This document shows positions 47,417 through 59,137 of a stretch of 64,000 nucleotides of DNA, in pieces. Both the position numbers and the translations under genes were made by a program. Below the pieces are notes generated by a model, which was not told the origin of the DNA, made no database searches, and worked only from the letters and a program-made list of their open reading frames with translations. Source of the DNA: Membranipora membranacea (lineage: Eukaryota > Bryozoa > Gymnolaemata > Cheilostomatida > Membraniporidae); contig OU612069.1 in NCBI GenBank assembly GCA_914767715.1, positions 28,765,387-28,829,386 of the forward strand. Direction: 5' to 3'. Every line of letters begins with the position of its first letter. Position 1 is the first letter of the stretch.

Positions 47417-47815
47417 AGCTAAGGAGATGGCTCTAAGGAGATGGCTCTAAGGAGATGGCTCTAAGGAGATGGCTCTAAGGAGATGGCTCTAAGGAGATGG
47501 CTCTAACTAAGGAGATGGCTCTAACTAAGGAGATGGCTCTAACTAAGGACATGGCTCTAAGGAGATGGCTCTAAGGAGATGGCTCTAAGGAGATGGCTCT
47601 AAGGAGATGGCTCTAAGGAGATGGCTCTAAGGAGATGGCTCTAACTAAGGAGATGGCTCTAACTAAGGACATGGCTCTAAGGAGATGGCTCTAAGGAGAT
47701 GGCTCTAAGGAGATGGCTCTAAGGAGATGGCTCTAAGGAGATGGCTCTAAGGAGATGGCTCTAACTAAGGAGACGGCTCTAACTAAGGAGACGGCTCTAA
47801 GGAGATGGCTCTAAC
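47417..47815. repeat. 14/18-bp satellite with 120-bp higher-order period
   Basis: Unit taaggagatggctc (14 bp) with an 18-bp variant taactaaggagatggctc. Six 14-bp and two 18-bp units make a 120-bp super-unit; the marker variant aaggacatgg recurs at 47545 and 47665, exactly 120 apart. The last units carry gagacgg. There is no open frame because 14 and 18 break the triplet frame. Confidence 0.95.
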
Positions 47816-48330
47816 CAGCTGAACTGCCTTTTGTTCAAACTGAGCAACTCACTGCTTTATTTGAACATACACAGCGCAGTTTGATCTTCTTGGGATACAA
47901 GGCAATGGTATTTTTAAGATAGTGTTAGCCTGGGATTCAGGACAACAATAGGGCCTTGTCTGAATTATATGGGTTGTGTTGGATATTGCCTCTGTGTTGT
48001 TATCTACTCTAGAATCACTATAATTGTCCATTTCATGATGAACCCATGTGCTTGTGTTTTGGTTTTGCTTTGATTGGTTATTGTACGGAGCTTACTCCAT
48101 ATTATCCTTGGACTGAATCCCAGTATAGGAAAGTGCATGATGTTTTATTGTCCAACATGGCATTAGGCCAAATGCAGCTCTATTAACACTGCTTTTTTGC
48201 ATTTGGATAACTGCTATTTTGGCATTGGTACAGTCTACAGTGGTGTTATGACTGTTTGGCCCTGTTGCCCTGACATTATGGCAGTGGTATCATGCTCACT
48301 TGAATTTTGTCCTAATTGAATTTTGTCACA
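47816..48330. other. No gene recognised
   Basis: Nothing identified; a 60-codon minus ORF has no domain. Confidence 0.35.
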
Positions 48331-48545
48331 GAATCATCCACAGGTGCCTAGGTAGCTGCAAAGGGTAAAACTAAACCGTACACACACCCAGAGGCCAGTG
48401 AACTTGCTGTAACATTGATACCTGGATGAAGAGATTAGATCAGATTAGATCTGAGGATTATCGTAATTCAGATCAGACATAGTTAATGAGTTTTACAACC
48501 CAATTAAAATAATGTTTGGTGTTTAACAAACAGGGTAATATATTT
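48331..48545. repeat. Dispersed repeat R2, copy 1
   Basis: Matches 50541-50755: cagaatcat, aggtgcctaggtagctgca, gaacttgctgtaacat, gatacctgga, agatctgaggattat and acccaattaaaat in order. Confidence 0.8.
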
Positions 48546-49655
48546 TGACGTATGATTAATTGATTGATTTGTATTCTATCACTAACTGTAAGAGTTGCGA
48601 GAAAAAGGTTGCTGGTATCCTACTCTGCTAAAAAATAATGAAGTTGCCTTGCATGCAAAAATAGTATTATTAAAAACTAGTTAATAAATTGTGTTATTAA
48701 TATAAATTCACATGTGTCTTAAAAAGCAGTCTTTGCCCCAGGCAGTGCGGTATTTAGGGTGTCTAAGCCGACCTGAGGGGCACCGTTCGAGGTAGTTCTG
48801 GATAAAGTGTTCGCCGTCAGTGAATATCTGCATTACACGAGTTTTTAAATGAGTGTTAACTAGAGTGTCAAGATCATAATTAAGCTGTAATCCTAGCGAG
48901 GAAGCATCTTTAAATATTTTGCGCATGTCCTTCCTATCTCGTTGATAAATGGCAGGATAGAGGACTGGTAGACAATACATTATAAGTGAAACAATAAATC
49001 TTTTAAAAAACATGCATGCTAGTGGCTTGATACTCAAATACAGAAAGTTTTTAATTATATACATTCTTTGATTTGCCTCACGAACAACACTTCGGGTGTG
49101 GGCTTCAAATCTAAGCTTCTGGTCAATCTCAACACCAAGATATTTAGTGGTCTCACAGAAAGAAATAACTGATCCATTAAGTAAAAGGCTAGGGCTGACA
49201 GGTCTTTCACGTTTAGTTGAAAATAACATTTCTTTAGTTTTGCCTGCGTTTAGAAGGAGGTTCTGATCTGAGCATTGATTAGCTATTCTATTTACTTCAG
49301 AAAAATAACAATCTAAATCAGAGGAATTACCTATAAGTTCAATCAAACAAGTATCATCGGCATATTTTAAATCATGAAAGTTCTGACATCTAGATCTAAT
49401 TCCATCAGTATACAATGAAAACATTAGAGGACTTAGTACAGATCCTTGTGGGGTGCCAGTGTTGGTAATGAGTGTATCTGAGAGTAGGTTATTATTAATG
49501 GATATTGTTTGTTGTCTGCGATTACTGAGGAAGCTAATAATCCATTGTGTAACTGTTGAGTCAAGGTGTTGCAGTGATGGGATTAAATATTCTACTCTAA
49601 TTATATTGAAGCCTGATGAAAAATCTAGAAAAATGAAGATGTTCTTGTATAATCA
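48546..49655 (-). mobile_element. 5'-truncated LINE, reverse transcriptase still open
   Basis: From about 49650 down to TAG at 48708 one minus-strand frame is open for about 310 codons. It reads IFLDFSSGFNIIRVEYLIPS, GTPQGSVLSPLMFSLYTDG, DLKYADDTCLIELIGNS, KYLGVEIDQKLRFEAHTRSV and a C-terminus ending CPSGRLRHPKYRTAWGKDCF. The catalytic YADD is intact. The 5' half (endonuclease and fingers) is missing, typical of incomplete reverse transcription. The 3' UTR ends near acaaatcaatcaattaatca (48546). The open frame suggests the youngest LINE insertion in the window. It is not the same family as the LINEs at 36421 and 59790. Confidence 0.85.
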
Positions 49656-50299
49656 CAGTACAAACCAGGACTCTGTGAAGTGTTATAACAGGTAGACAGT
49701 CAGCAGGTATCTACCGGTGGTACGCTATAATCTTCTGACGGGCGTTAAAGTAGAAACACGGGAGTCAGCAAATATTGACTTTCTATACACCGTTAGAAAG
49801 CTGCCGAGCTACTGATCGCTAAGATCCCGACCAAAATTAGTTTGGATGATGTTGCGTCATTTTATCAATGGAAATACACCGATGTGAATTTTTAAGCGAT
49901 TATTTTAAATAGATGGAGTTTGTAAGACTCAATTTTTTTGCTATTTTCCATGTGCTGTTCAAATGAGACACACGTAAATTTTTAGCAGTATTAAAAATTT
50001 TTCAATATAAGCACAGGCCAGCAAAGTTGGATACATTTGGCGTCATATTTTCATAACACCCAACATGCTGTCGAAAGGACCATTACTAAGGCCAAAATTT
50101 TACAGCGTATGAAATGCTTCTAAACCCATTTGTCAACACCAGTTGCATATGAATTCAATGACATAGGCGTATTTACATTTACATGATAATGTAGTGCTCA
50201 ACCCACAGTGAGCAGCCCAGAAGACAGAACATGATTAATTATTAAATTGTGCCTGAGCCGTATCATCAGATACTGGTGTTATCAGATTATATCACTGTG
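49656..50299. other. No gene recognised
   Basis: Non-coding sequence between the LINE 5' truncation point and a MITE. Confidence 0.3.
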
Positions 50300-50504
50300 C
50301 AGGACCGGAGTTATGAAGAGGGGAGGAGGCAAACTTTGTGAACTTGCAAGAGTGTAATAAGCTGCTCCTATTGGGGCTCACAAGCACCTAAATGTGTTTT
50401 AATAGAAAGTACAGATTCCCAATGAGCTTATTCTTCTATATAACATTATTTATCATTCTAGCAGAAGCAGAACCTCCTTGTCTCCCTTTTGAACTACGGA
50501 CCTG
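50300..50504. mobile_element. MITE, CAGGGCCGTAG family, copy 3
   Basis: Ends CAGGACCGGAGTTATGAAGA and (reverse complement) CAGGTCCGTAGTTCAAAAGG, with subterminal GGGGAGGAGGC. It is the most diverged of the three copies. Confidence 0.6.
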
Positions 50505-50540
50505 AATGTATTATCTGATTATCTCATTCCTGCATTTAAC

Positions 50541-50755
50541 CAGAATCATCAACAGGTGCCTAGGTAGCTGCAGATGGTAAAACTAAACAGTATACACACC
50601 AAGAGGATTAAACTCTCATTGAACTTGCTGTAACATGGATACCTGGATAAAGAGATTATATCAGATAAGATCTGAGGATTATGGCTATTCAGATCGGACA
50701 TCATTTACAGTCTTACGACCCAATTAAAATTATGTTCGGTTTGACAAAAAAGCTA
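50541..50755. repeat. Dispersed repeat R2, copy 2
   Basis: Second copy of the block at 48331-48545 in the same orientation, with about 2 kb containing the LINE and MITE between them. Confidence 0.8.
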
Positions 50756-51210
50756 ATAATTAAGCTATTATAATAAATCAAACTAAATTCCTAATAAGCA
50801 GTTAATATAATAAGACTAACTTCTACATGAACTAAATACTAAGATAGGCAGGGTTTGAGACAATTAATGTTTATTCATATAGCGATATACAACCAGCATG
50901 CTATGCAGGCACGATTGTTAATCTTGTAAAATCAAAAACAGAGGCGGGGTGACAAGATTATATCACCACAAATAGCTCTTATACTCTGAGATTATGGATA
51001 CCCTGTAAGAAAAGTTACATGAGCAGGGAGTGAGAATAAAATGTCTTAAACAAGTTCGTATTTTGATAGTCTGCGTAAGATGTTTTTGCAAGGCGTAAGT
51101 TAATGTGATTGTACTGTTGTAGCGATCGATCGATCGTGGGATTAGCTTAATTACGACTGGGTTGGCCCACAATTTAATTGTACAACTTCAAGCGCTTAAT
51201 CCACATCGGT
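50756..51210. other. Upstream region of the TSP1 gene
   Basis: No gene. A gatcgatcgatcg stretch lies at 51123-51136. The promoter TATA box follows at 51211. Confidence 0.4.
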
Positions 51211-51219
51211 TATATAAAA
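51211..51219 (+). promoter_or_regulatory. TATA box of the TSP1-repeat gene
   Basis: tatataaaa about 60 bases before the ATG at 51275, giving a predicted transcription start near 51240. The 5' UTR would be only about 35 nt. Confidence 0.65.
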
Positions 51220-51274
51220 GAGGACAGGGATGTTTGAGTATCATTGATCCGGAGACAGCACAGCAGTGAGCATC

Positions 51275-54200
51275 ATGGAATTAGTGAATATATTATTATC
51301 ATTTGTTGATAAGTATTTTGGCAATTTCTTTTCAATCGACTGCAAAATTAACTGTGTCTGTAACTGGTATAACTTTGCTAACTAACTCATCTTACATTGC
51401 AGGTGTAGCACTCGTGTATCCAATCTCTGGAGAATTTGCACGTGATCCAACCTCTCTACAGTGTGAGTAGAACAAACATGAATAAAGAATATACATTAAC
51501 AGTAAGATCCTTGATTTGATACAATTTTCAAAGATGTCAAAAAAGCCTTACTGCTTTTCAGTGTGTCAATTGTATCCGGAATTAATTTTTTGCATATTTC
51601 TAAACGCATATAACTCCAGTTATCTTTTATTTTTTAGTTGATTCATGTTCAAGCTGGGCAAATTGTTTTGAAGTTATCCAAGAAGAGTGCGATATTTATG
51701 GGAACAGTGGAAGATTGTGTCTATATCTTCGACCAAATTGTCTTGATGAAAACTTCCCAAGAGTCAAATTCTGTGCGGACGGTCGAACAGGTAAGTTTCC
51801 TATTATCATAATCAATAATTATGACTAGAAAATTTGCTCCAATCTGTGTGATAACTGCATTAAACTTGATAAGCTGTTTTGAAAACAATTGGGCAATATT
51901 ATACATTGTCCCATCTTGAGTAAGATAATAAATATTAGTAATAACCCAGTTTGTGTTTTTAGGGTTTCCTAATCCTCCGCTTTGTGAGTTACGTGACAGT
52001 GCACCACGACCAGCTTCGCCAACCTTTACCTTTTTCAAGTCATCAACAGCTACTGGAGGTTAGTAAGAAAAAGACTGTGTGTACATCATAGCACTTTTAT
52101 ATCATTTTAGTCACCAAATATATATATTCATATATATGTATATATATATATATATATGCAAGTGAACATGCAGAGAAGCCAATGCTTGATTAGTTATTTC
52201 ACAAAACAATTTGTTTGTGTTTAAGAATGAAACTTGAAAATATGACATAAAGCTGGCCAACCGTAATTATATGTAGAGAGTATCATAATTAATTATTTTA
52301 ATAACACCACATCATATGGCCTTTTCTTTGATTTCTTTTAAAGGCTCAGAAGGACCGAGCAGCTTAGGAACTGTGCACTACCCCTATGGATCATTTGGCG
52401 GCCATTTGCGAGCTTTGGAAGTCGATTTTCTTGATGATTTGATTAACGATCCTACCAGGGTGAAGCGGCAGACGGGTGTGGCATTCGATGATTTGATTGA
52501 CCAATTTCCCCCTGTTCTGTGCAACCCTCCCTTGAGTGTGGAAATATCATGTAGGCCTCTTGTACTCGCGTCTAATTTGTGTGGACCGGACGCTTCTGAT
52601 GAGAATGACAGTCACAACGCTCCTGTTCTCAAAGTTACAGTCACACGACCACCAGTAAGTGAAGATAATGGGGGGAGTAAGCTCTATCACCGATCTATTG
52701 TGATGATTTAATGGCCTTGTTAGATTCTAGCAATATAATGGCAAAAAAGCCTAGATTTCCAGTTAGATGAAATAGTTTTGACACTTCGGAGCCATGCCCT
52801 CATACACCAAGCATATGTAGAGAATGGACCCTGGTGTTATCATCTGTGAGAGCAATTTCATCCAAACCAATATTTAAATTTAAAAAAGGCATTTTTGTCT
52901 GGTATCACAAACTATATCCACGTTTGACATCATTTTAAATTTGTTATTTTTGATTATTGATTCATTGGTAGTGGAATGTTTCTTTTGGAAGACCCTATTA
53001 AATTATGAATGTGATAACCTAGTGATGTCGTTTTTTCAGTGTCCGGTAAATGGTGGTTATACGATGTGGGCTCACTCCTCATGTTCTGCTACTTGTGGTG
53101 AGGGAACTGGCTTTAGAACAAGGAGTTGTACTAACCCAGCACCGGCAAACTGTGGAGCTGACTGTTCTCGTTTTGGTGACTCGACCGAGAAAACACCTTC
53201 TACTTGTAACCTGGGACCGGTGAGTATACCTATCTAAGGCTGGAACGGGTTTTAAATCTGGTGGTGATCCGCTGGCTATGTCACCTCGGGTCAGTACCAA
53301 GTTGAGTCAGGCTCAGCCACCTTGGGTCAGTACCACTTCCTCAGGCCTCTTGGACACACCCCTTGATTAAAATAAACATCATTAAATACAATTGATGCAA
53401 AGAAACGCTCAAATAAAGTAAAGTAAATCTGCAGAGCTAACATAATCTCACAGCCAGTGTGGCAGTCAAAATCTATAGAGAGTCGTCCTACTGGTTACTG
53501 CTTGAAGCACTCAATGCAGTCTGTATAATATTTACTGCATGCTTTTGATTGCAATGTCGGCGTTATTGCAGTGCTCAGTAGTGATTGATGGAGGGTTTAC
53601 TGAATGGGCAGTCACAAGTCAGTGTTCTACCACCTGCGGTGCTGGCACTTTGCTCCAAACAAGGAAATGCACAAATCCGTTACCTTCAAACGGAGGAGCA
53701 GGATGCGTTGGTCCGCTGGAGCAACAGTCTTCAGTAGCTTGTATTCCAGTCATCCCTGTAAGTGTTTTAAGATTAAAATGATGCACTAAACTCAGCAGAC
53801 GAGAACCTTTCTGTACCAATTTGCCACATCCACTTCTCATTGGTGTTCAATGAATATGAGATGTGTTAGTGTAAACGTCTGAGTATTTGCACATTGTAAT
53901 TTATTGCACAGTGCTGTTCACTTAATTCCAACCTCTGGAGACCACAACAATTTTCCCTCATTAAGTAGAGTCTGAATTAAGTGACATTATAATGCATAGA
54001 GATCTGGCTGAAGGCACCAATTTTCCTTGTCTCAATTAACAGGAGTTTTGAGTTATAAAGTCCGAATTTACCAGCTTACGCTAAACCTTAATCGCCAAGA
54101 TGACCTGCTGACCTCTCGACCTGTTTTACCTGTTCCCTTCTTTATCCTCAGTGTCCAGTAGATGGCACCTGGTCTGAGTGGACTCCATCAGGCTACTGCT

Positions 54201-57200
54201 CAGCTACCTGTGGACAGGAGGCAACTGATATCTTCACTCGTGAATGTACCGGGCAGATAGGTTCTGGGACAGGGTGTATGGGTCTGGATACTAAGCGGTC
54301 CAGATGCATTCCAACTGTACCAAGAGTAAGTAGAGCAAGGGTAGTTTAATCTCTTTGACAATGTGTGATAGATTATGATTGTGTAATGGTATATATATAT
54401 ATATATATATATCTATAAATGTTGGGCAAAAGGATCAGATCACTTTGAACTTGAATTTGATCGATGTTGTTGAGTAATTGCAGTAATTGGATCTGTTGAC
54501 CTTATCAACAAGATTAATAGACAAACGGGTTGCACATTTGTAAACTTATTGGTATTAATTTCATTTAAACTAATTTTAATTCTGTGTTTATTTTCTTAAA
54601 GAAGTTGTAGTACAGTCTCTAATTACATCGATATTCTGTGATACATTTGTCTGATATTAATTTGTTCACATTTTCAGTGTCCGGTGAACGGAGGTTACTC
54701 TGACTGGGTGACTGTCGGAGATTGTTCTGTGACTTGTGGGTCAGGAAGACAGACAAGGAGTAGAACATGTAATAACCCTGTACCTCAGTTTGGTGGATCT
54801 GACTGTTCGTCATTAGGTTCTGACATACAAACAGAATTTGTATGCAAGTCAAATACTGCGGTAGGTATTTGAAGTTGTTTTACTGTAATGCTTTGTAGGT
54901 TTAAAAATATTGGGGTTGAACTTGCAAGTTTTTGTCTCTGTCCATATTCAGCGCCAAATTGTTCTCAGTTGGCAGGCAGATAACACCTGGGGTGTCAATT
55001 GAGCCCAGTAGTCAGAAGACTGTAGCGGGATTCAAACCCGAGACCTCTAACGCTTGCGCATTTGAAGGCAGGCGCTCTTGCCAACTGAGCCACCTCCTGC
55101 TTGCGTTGAGAGAGTAAGTAAGTGCCCTAAATCAGATGATGCTCTACATTGCTACTGACAATGGCACCCTTTTCTTATGCAGTCTGGAGTGTCAAAACAT
55201 TGTTGCTGTCCAAATTGCAGTGCCCAACAGACGGCAGATTTACTGACTGGACACAGTGGGGGAGTTGCTCTACCACATGCGGACTAGGAAATAAGCAAAG
55301 AACCAGGGAGTGTACAATGCCGCAACCGCTGAACAATGGAAACGATTGTCCAGGTCAAAGATTGGAATCCAGATCATGCTACATTACAGCTGTGAGTAAA
55401 GTTGATCAATTCCTTGGTCAAAAGTCCTGAGGGCAGAGGTCAGAAGTCCTGAAATCAGAGGTCAGCAGTCCTGAGGCCAGAAGTCAGAAGTCCTGAGGTC
55501 AGAATTCCTGTTTGTGAAATAATCAATCAAACAAAGGAAAATGAAGCCAGGGAGGGAAGAGCCAATAATTTGGCAGGCCAGCATATTTACAATGAAATCA
55601 TCATTGAACTAACTCACTCACTGCATATTATAATATCGGTGACATATCATTTAAATGACCCTTTGAATTGTATGTGAACAAAATCGAGCTTAATAGAACA
55701 ACAATGTCATAAATGTTGATCAAAAATGGTTTTAGTCAGAAGTTTCTCCGAGAAGCAAGCTGACCCACATTTTGTCACTTACTGTCCCTGATATTAAATC
55801 ATCTTTCAAGATACAAATTAAGACCAACATTTCATGTTTGCCTAATAGTCAAACAGATACGCCAAGCATTAAACAACATGTTTCCTAGAAAATTTAATGA
55901 AGTAGTTGTCTTGAAACCTCTAGTTCCATTAACCGAACCATTGTAACAAATAATAAATAATAAATGTTTTGTTCATTGCAGTGTGAGATGAATGGCAATT
56001 GGGGAGATTGGCAGTTTGGTATTTGTTCAGTAACTTGTGGTACAGGATCACAAACTGCCTTTAGAACTTGTGATAACCCACCCCCTGTAGCTGGGGGTCA
56101 GCATTGTCCTGGAGCATCTCTGCGGACAGTAAGCTGCAGACTCGGAGTGGTAAGTTCATCCCATAGAAAGCCTGTTTTATTGTACTAGATCCTGTAATGG
56201 TGACCACTTTCATAAAGTTAGAATACCAACGGTTTGAAATGAAGATTATAATGATGTTATTATTAACTAGAGTAATGTACATGATTGTGAAGGAGACTGC
56301 AACAAAATCAGAGGAAATTCAACAATATTGAAATTTATTGTCTTCTGTGCAACACCCTTCTTATTCTGTTGAACAATAAAATTTAATGATAAAGTTAGAT
56401 TTTACTCAACTTTAAGTTGTAAAAAAACTCAAGTCCATTTATTGTCTCGATACCCTCTGATACCAAGTGAGAAGCCTTGATGTTGTTTGGTTTTCATTTC
56501 TCCTATCAGTATTAGTCTACAGACTGTATCCTTATGTGGCACAGGAGCATGAGAGGTCAGATATCCTCCTTGACTCCACCGTGATCTGACTTAGTCTTGA
56601 TTTGACTCAATCCGATTTAGTTGTAAACATCTTATTAATTTGCTTTAGTGTGATGTAAATGGAGGATTTACTGAATGGCAGAGTGGAACCTGTTCTGTCA
56701 CATGTGGTAGTGGGACACAGACCAGAACAAGATCATGTACCAACCCATCCCAAGCTGGGAGCGGCAATGGGTGTACAGGAATTACTACGCAGGCAGGCTT
56801 TCCATGTACTCAAGATGTGAGTGAAACTTGTTTTTAAGTTGGATTATCATGAATATGCTCACTGAAATTTGCTTTTATCTATAACTGAGCATTGGTTATT
56901 TTGATTGTGAAAGTAGTCTCAATCTACACTGTTTCTGTAGAATGATAGAATCACAATTCAGAATAACAAATTTCATAATATTGCATGATATGTTATAAGA
57001 TACTTACATAAACCTTCCATTGCAGTGTGATGGAAACTGGAGTGATTTTGGAAAGTATGATGTGTGCTCGCGACCATGTGGCGGTGGTACACAAACAAAA
57101 TCCCGTACTTGCACTAACCCAGAACCAGCAGGAGATGGACAAAATTGCCCAGGAAGTGCCACAGAGAGCAAAGCCTGCAACACTCAGGTAATTGATTGAT

Positions 57201-58907
57201 TGATTGATTGAGTGATCATTGGTCGGTCGATCGATCGATTGGTTTTTTGGCACTCACATACAAATAAGTTGCAAGATTGGGCAGCATTATTTACCGAATC
57301 AAGTTTTTTGACAAATTGAGCACCATAGACACGTTGCTCCTCATTTATCCCTAGCAATACTTTATTATCAGAATTTGGAGGGTGGTATATTGCAACAGAA
57401 TCTATTTCTGGATAAGGGGAAGTATTTTGAAGCCCATGAGAGATCAAAAACAAAGGGATATTGTGACATGCCTATGATGTCATTTTGCGTTAGTTGAGAT
57501 TGTTAGGATTTATTGGTATAAATCTAGTGAGTAGGTAATAGCAGTGGTCTACCAAACCATATGACATCGGATTTTAACCAGGCGTATCTCATCAATAGAC
57601 AAATGTGGTTACTTCAAGGATTGAGGCTCTCAACAAAGGCTGCTGCCTTGTACTGATCATGTTTGAGTAGTGATGTTATCATGGAATCAGATCACAAATA
57701 TAGTGTAAGCTGGTCAATTCAGACTTAATAATTCAGAACTCTAGATCTCAAGGCATTCAAATATCAGTAAATTCAGACTCTGCTCAATAAGGATAAATTA
57801 TTGAGGCCCCGAGAGGTTTGAAGTAAGCTCTTCACTGTAACTTTCATTCTCAAAACAGGCCTGTGCTGGTACACGAACGGCTGCTGGACTTGGCGGTGGT
57901 CGTTGCAGAGAAACGTCAGGAGAATGTTCAGTAACCTGTGGTGAAGGCTTTCGGACAATTAAAAAATTATGCGGTGGAACAGTTTCAACTACAAGTGCAC
58001 CATGTGTTTTACCGGTGAGTTGCTTAGTAAGAGTGTGAAGATTATATCAAAATTATTTGGATCTTTTGATAATTAAAATTTAGCAGGGCAATTGAGAACA
58101 TGATAGTTGATACCACATGGCAGTGCTCCCATTTTCAACCAACTATTTCCTTAGGGGGATAGTCCTCCTTTCATAATTTTTCTCATAATCATTTATAATT
58201 CTCTAGCCATGCCCTGTGTCAGCCCAGAATGGTGGCTATGGACCGTGGTCCAATTGGGGATCTTGTTCCGTCACCTGTCAAACACCAGGATTACCAGCAA
58301 TTCAGACAGCTGTGAGAGTTTGCAACAATCCCCTTCCATCTTATTTTGGACTAAACTGCATCAATGGTGGATTAGGAGAGGCTGAGAAATCTCGAAACTG
58401 TTTAATTTCAGTAAGTCTCACTATTAGTTGATATTCTTCTAGTTCTAATTACAATTATTGGCAAGTTTAAAATCTGAACCAAAGTGAGAGATGAGCAAAG
58501 CATTGTTCCCTCATAATAACAATCTAATTCCACAATCCGTCCGAACCCAATATGTGAGATATCATTTCCCTGATCATATCACATTGTCACTGGAGCTTAC
58601 TTTAATTTTTTAGCTATGTCCAATCGTTGATACAAGACTTGGCCCGACAACACTGCGTTCAACAACTCCTCTAGCCTGTGCCCCGTATAAGAGGGTTTGC
58701 GGTAAGGGTCTACAATGCTGTCCGAGAAGGAACACCAGTGCTGTCAGAGGTGGGGGTAGGAGAGTTAACAACCGAGGGAAAAATTATGGTGGCAGGAGAT
58801 CTCGAAGCGGAAACCCTACGCAAAGAAATAGAATGCCGATTCCAAAAAGAAATGGAATCTTAAATGCCGGTGCACCCCAAAGCTCAAGAAGAAATGTGCG
58901 GGGTTAA
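51275..58907 (+). CDS. Secreted protein with ten TSP1 repeats (899 aa)
   Basis: Sixteen exons: 51275-51308, 51403-51462, 51638-51790, 51963-52058, 52344-52654, 53040-53219, 53572-53757, 54152-54325, 54678-54860, 55221-55391, 55982-56149, 56649-56816, 57026-57187, 57859-58014, 58207-58410, 58614-58907. They total 2700 nt with all phases consistent. Residues 1-22 form a signal peptide ([12 protein letters not shown]...). Residues 31-82 hold a six-Cys region ([16 protein letters not shown]...). Residues 115-218 include a furin-type site RVKR (153-156) between two DDLI motifs. Residues 219-802 are ten thrombospondin type 1 modules of 52-68 aa, each one phase-0 exon starting with or near Cys. Most show CSxTCG, the protein O-fucosylation motif; modules 5 and 10 also have WxxW for C-mannosylation. 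Module 9 lacks the Trp ladder and module 8 has CSRPCG. Residues 803-899 are a Cys-rich piece ([15 protein letters not shown]) and an Arg/Asn/Gly-rich, strongly basic tail. An extracellular matrix or adhesion role, possibly heparin-binding, is inferred. No ADAMTS protease domain is present. The only irregular splice site is the first donor (ATAAGT). Confidence 0.9.
54945..55100 (-). mobile_element. SINE family 1 in an intron of the TSP1 gene
   Basis: Antisense to the gene. Head at 55099-55026 (GGAGGTGGCTCAGTTGGCAA, then GGGTTTGAATCCCGC), followed by body blocks tactgggctcaattgac, cacccc-aggtgttatctgcc and gagaacaatttggcgctga. Diverged from the copy at 13766. Confidence 0.7.
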
Positions 58908-59131
58908 CTTCTGCTATAGCTGGCTAGACTGTGCCAATACTCACCCTACTCATTGTAAGACATTCAACTTCTTCCCTGTGATTGTGTCATGAATACCAAT
59001 GTTCAATATTGGATAACAGATTACTTTTTGGTCATACCAAAAATTTCCTTGAAGTGAAATAACATGTTCCTGTGCTAGTTTTACTACTTAGTGTAACAAC
59101 TCTTACAATAGCTATCAGTCGTGTTCAGACC

Positions 59132-59137
59132 AATAAA
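59132..59137 (+). promoter_or_regulatory. Poly(A) signal AATAAA of the TSP1 gene
   Basis: AATAAA 225 bases after the stop codon at 58905-58907, followed by T-rich sequence. It is the first canonical signal downstream. Confidence 0.55.

Noticed and set aside
45696-47815. CRISPR-like arrays
   Set aside because: The repeats are head-to-tail without unique spacers, in an animal genome; they are satellites.
51275-51385. Unspliced 36-codon ORF from the TSP1 gene ATG
   Set aside because: Reads through the first intron; the hydrophobic signal only completes when joined to 51403.
53079-53300. Minus-strand ORFs across the TSP1 exons (also at 53619-53840, 56061-56282, 57184-57453)
   Set aside because: Shadows of coding exons and introns on the other strand.
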